Part shown: piece by piece, positions 62,574 to 64,000 of the stretch | How positions within the stretch are numbered: the stretch's first letter is position 1 | How the letters are laid out: every line of letters starts with the position of its first letter | Translations under genes and position numbers: made by a program | Assembly (NCBI RefSeq): GCF_030160755.1 | Contig: NZ_BSOY01000006.1 | Coordinates: 1-64,000, forward strand | Direction: 5' to 3' | Origin: Brevundimonas denitrificans | GTDB lineage: Bacteria > Pseudomonadota > Alphaproteobacteria > Caulobacterales > Caulobacteraceae | DNA: 64,000 bases | Notes under the pieces: model-generated | Databases searched by the model: none | What the model was told of the DNA's origin: nothing | What the model saw: the letters and a program-made list of their open reading frames with translations, nothing else

Positions 62574-63629
62574 TCAGCGCTCCTTTTGGGCATTGCGGCG
62601 GACGGCGGACCCGGCGTCGTACCAGCCCTTTGAGCGATTCACGATCCACACCACCGACAGCATCACAGGCACCTCGATCAGCACCCCGACCACCGTCGCC
62701 AGGGCCGCGCCGGAGTTGATGCCGAACAGGCTGATCGCCGCCGCCACGGCCAGTTCGAAGAAGTTCGACGCCCCGATGAGGGCCGACGGACCGGCCACGC
62801 AATGCGCCTCGCCCGTCGCCCGGTTCAGCCCGTAGGCGAGGCCGGCGTTGAAATAGACCTGGATCAGGATCGGGATGGCGAGGATGCCGATGACCAGCGG
62901 CTGGGCGAGGATTTGCTCGCCCTGGAAACCGAACAGCAGGATCAGGGTGGCCAGCAGGGCGGTGATCGAGACCGGACCGAGCCGGGTCAGAAGCCGCTCC
63001 AGCCCCGCCTCGCCCGACCGCGCCAGCACCATCCGACGAACGACCTGGGCGACGATGACGGGCAGGATGATGTAGAGGCCGACCGAGATCAGCAGGGTCG
63101 CCCACGGCACGGTGATCGCCGCCAGCCCCAGCAGCAGGCCGACGATCGGGGCGAAGGCGACGATCATGATGGCGTCGTTCAGCGCCACCTGGCTGAGGGT
63201 GAAGTTCGGCTCGCCGTTGGTCAGCCGGCTCCAGACGAAGACCATGGCGGTGCAAGGCGCGGCGGCGAGGATGATCAGGCCGGCGATATAGCTGTCGATC
63301 TGGTCGCCGGGCAGCCACGGCCGGAACAGCCCGGCGATGAACAGCCAGGCCAGTAGCGCCATGGAGAAGGGCTTGACCGCCCAGTTGACGAACAGGGTCA
63401 CGCCGATGCCGCGCCAGTACCGCCCCACCTGTCCGAGGGCGGCGAAGTCGACGCGCAGCAGCATGGGGGTGATCATCAGCCAGATCAGGCCGGCCACCGG
63501 CAGATTGACCCGGGCGATCTCGGCCCGGGCGATCAGCTCGAAGACGTCGGGGAACAGCCAGCCGAGGCCGATTCCGACGACGATGCACAGCAGGACCCAG
63601 AGGCTGAGCCACCGTTCAAAGACCGACAT
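62574..63629 (-). CDS. acr3: Arsenite efflux transporter, ACR3 family
   Basis: The product is 351 residues with about ten membrane helices. The motifs are GLIWLMITPMLLRVDF near the N-terminus, LAAAPCTAMVFVWSRLTNGEPNFTLSQVALND with the essential Cys126, and GASNFFELAVAAAISLFGINSGAALATVVGVLIEVPVML. It exports arsenite from the cytoplasm, coupled to the proton-motive force. It lies between arsR and arsC in one operon, with 3 bp to arsR. Confidence 0.95.
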   Translation of the reverse strand: MSVFERWLSLWVLLCIVVGIGLGWLFPDVFELIARAEIARVNLPVAGLIWLMITPMLLRVDFAALGQVGRYWRGIGVTLFVNWAVKPFSMALLAWLFIAGLFRPWLPGDQIDSYIAGLIILAAAPCTAMVFVWSRLTNGEPNFTLSQVALNDAIMIVAFAPIVGLLLGLAAITVPWATLLISVGLYIILPVIVAQVVRRMVLARSGEAGLERLLTRLGPVSITALLATLILLFGFQGEQILAQPLVIGILAIPILIQVYFNAGLAYGLNRATGEAHCVAGPSALIGASNFFELAVAAAISLFGINSGAALATVVGVLIEVPVMLSVVWIVNRSKGWYDAGSAVRRNAQKER

Positions 63630-63632
63630 GGT

Positions 63633-63983
63633 TCAGGCCTCCGCCGGAATGCACCGCGAGCGGGCGGCGGCCGCGGCGACCGGAGCGCAGACCTCCGCCG
63701 CCCCGCCACAGCAATCCTCGGCGAGAAAGGTCATCAGTTCGCCCATCCGGTCGAACCGCGCGGAATAGATGATCGAGCGCCCGTCACGACGGGACTGCGC
63801 CAGCCCGGCGTTGGCGAGAAGGGAGAGATTGGCCGAAAGGGTGTTGGGCGGCGTGCCGAGGCGGCGAGCAATCTCTCCGGCCGCCATGCCCGTCGGGCCC
63901 GCCGTCACCAGCAGGCGGAAGACCTTCAGACGGCCTTCGTGGGCCAGGGCGGACAGGCTCTCGACGGCGGCTATCATTTCCAT
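63633..63983 (-). CDS. arsR: ArsR-family arsenic-responsive repressor
   Basis: The product is 116 residues. The winged helix-turn-helix is ALAHEGRLKVFRLLVTAGPTGMAAGEIARRLGTPPNTLSANLSLLANAGLAQSRRDGRSIIYSA. The C-terminal cysteines in EDCCGGAAEVC, plus a later Cys in RSRCIPAEA, suit arsenite binding. The classic ELCVCDL metal site of other ArsR proteins is absent, as in the C-terminal-site subgroup. It should repress the acr3-arsC operon until arsenite binds. Confidence 0.92.
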   Translation of the reverse strand: MEMIAAVESLSALAHEGRLKVFRLLVTAGPTGMAAGEIARRLGTPPNTLSANLSLLANAGLAQSRRDGRSIIYSARFDRMGELMTFLAEDCCGGAAEVCAPVAAAAARSRCIPAEA

Positions 63984-63996
63984 ATTTCCAGAATAT
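63982..63996. promoter_or_regulatory. Candidate ArsR operator overlapping the start codon
   Basis: ATATT-TCCAG-AATAT is a perfect 5-bp inverted repeat around a 5-bp spacer, AT-rich in an otherwise GC-rich region. It covers the first bases of arsR and the upstream edge. ArsR operators are AT-rich palindromes of this kind. The window ends a few bases later, so the promoter cannot be seen. Confidence 0.5.
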
Positions 63997-64000
63997 CAGA

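Noticed and set aside
62138-63983. A mobile arsenic island bordered by tRNA-Leu
   Set aside because: The tRNA is intact, no integrase or direct repeat of its 3' end is visible, and base composition matches the neighbours.

Overview
The window is high-GC, densely coded DNA from an alphaproteobacterium, most likely the Caulobacteraceae and probably Brevundimonas or a close relative. The evidence is the number of TonB-dependent receptors, an aa3 cytochrome oxidase cluster followed by SURF1, an M16 peptidase, a RimJ-type acetyltransferase and a PdeA-like phosphodiesterase, a DUF4908 protein beside an acetoacetyl-CoA reductase, and dispersed GC-rich intergenic hairpin repeats. No phage, plasmid, transposase, CRISPR array or rRNA is visible. 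The only clear RNA gene is tRNA-Leu(CAA).

Layout. 0-6.1 kb: the end of a probable RND adaptor, its HAE-type pump, and a convergent TonB receptor. 6.4-10.7 kb: NhaA, SelO with a palindromic in-frame insert, a DoxX-like membrane protein, an iron-permease-like protein and a 56-residue DUF2256 protein. 10.7-14.6 kb: a MerR regulator with a LiuR-like palindrome and two acyl-CoA dehydrogenases. 14.7-19.1 kb: RsmE, a potassium-channel-like protein, glutamate-cysteine ligase and a hybrid histidine kinase. 19.2-24.5 kb: a lipoprotein, a ParDE toxin-antitoxin pair, a TTG-start TetR regulator with a large operator and divergent secreted protein, then CYTH, DUF72, PPOX and alcohol dehydrogenase genes. 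24.7-31.9 kb: PhaB, DUF4908, glyoxalase II, a methyltransferase, a SixA-like phosphatase, DUF952, PyrD and a membrane hybrid kinase.

31.8-44.2 kb: Vsr, peroxiredoxin, YqgE and a lipoprotein, then a long minus-strand cluster read as ctaC, ctaD, ctaB, a 59-residue membrane protein, ctaG, ctaE, DUF983, surf1, M16 peptidase, rimJ-like and pdeA-like. The order ctaC to surf1 builds and matures cytochrome c oxidase. 44.4-48.7 kb: a PadR-DUF1700-DUF2807 operon, TldD and a GumN/TraB protein. 48.8-55.0 kb: two tandem paralogous TonB receptors sharing an almost identical 31-bp upstream element, and a POT peptide transporter whose leader has a tRNA-like shape. 55.3-62.0 kb: a tightly overlapped asparaginase-cupin-methyltransferase operon, a histidine-rich membrane protein, an FAH-family enzyme, a CcdC-like protein and two periplasmic TonB_C-like paralogues. 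62.0-64.0 kb: tRNA-Leu and an arsR-acr3-arsC arsenic resistance operon.

I do not see one clear undescribed defence or biosynthetic system. The strongest leads are regulatory and structural: the twin TonB-receptor promoter element, the tRNA-like leader abutting the peptide-permease ribosome binding site, the palindromic insert in SelO, and several non-ATG starts (parE, tetR, M16 peptidase). All functions are judged from sequence by eye; no database search was run.
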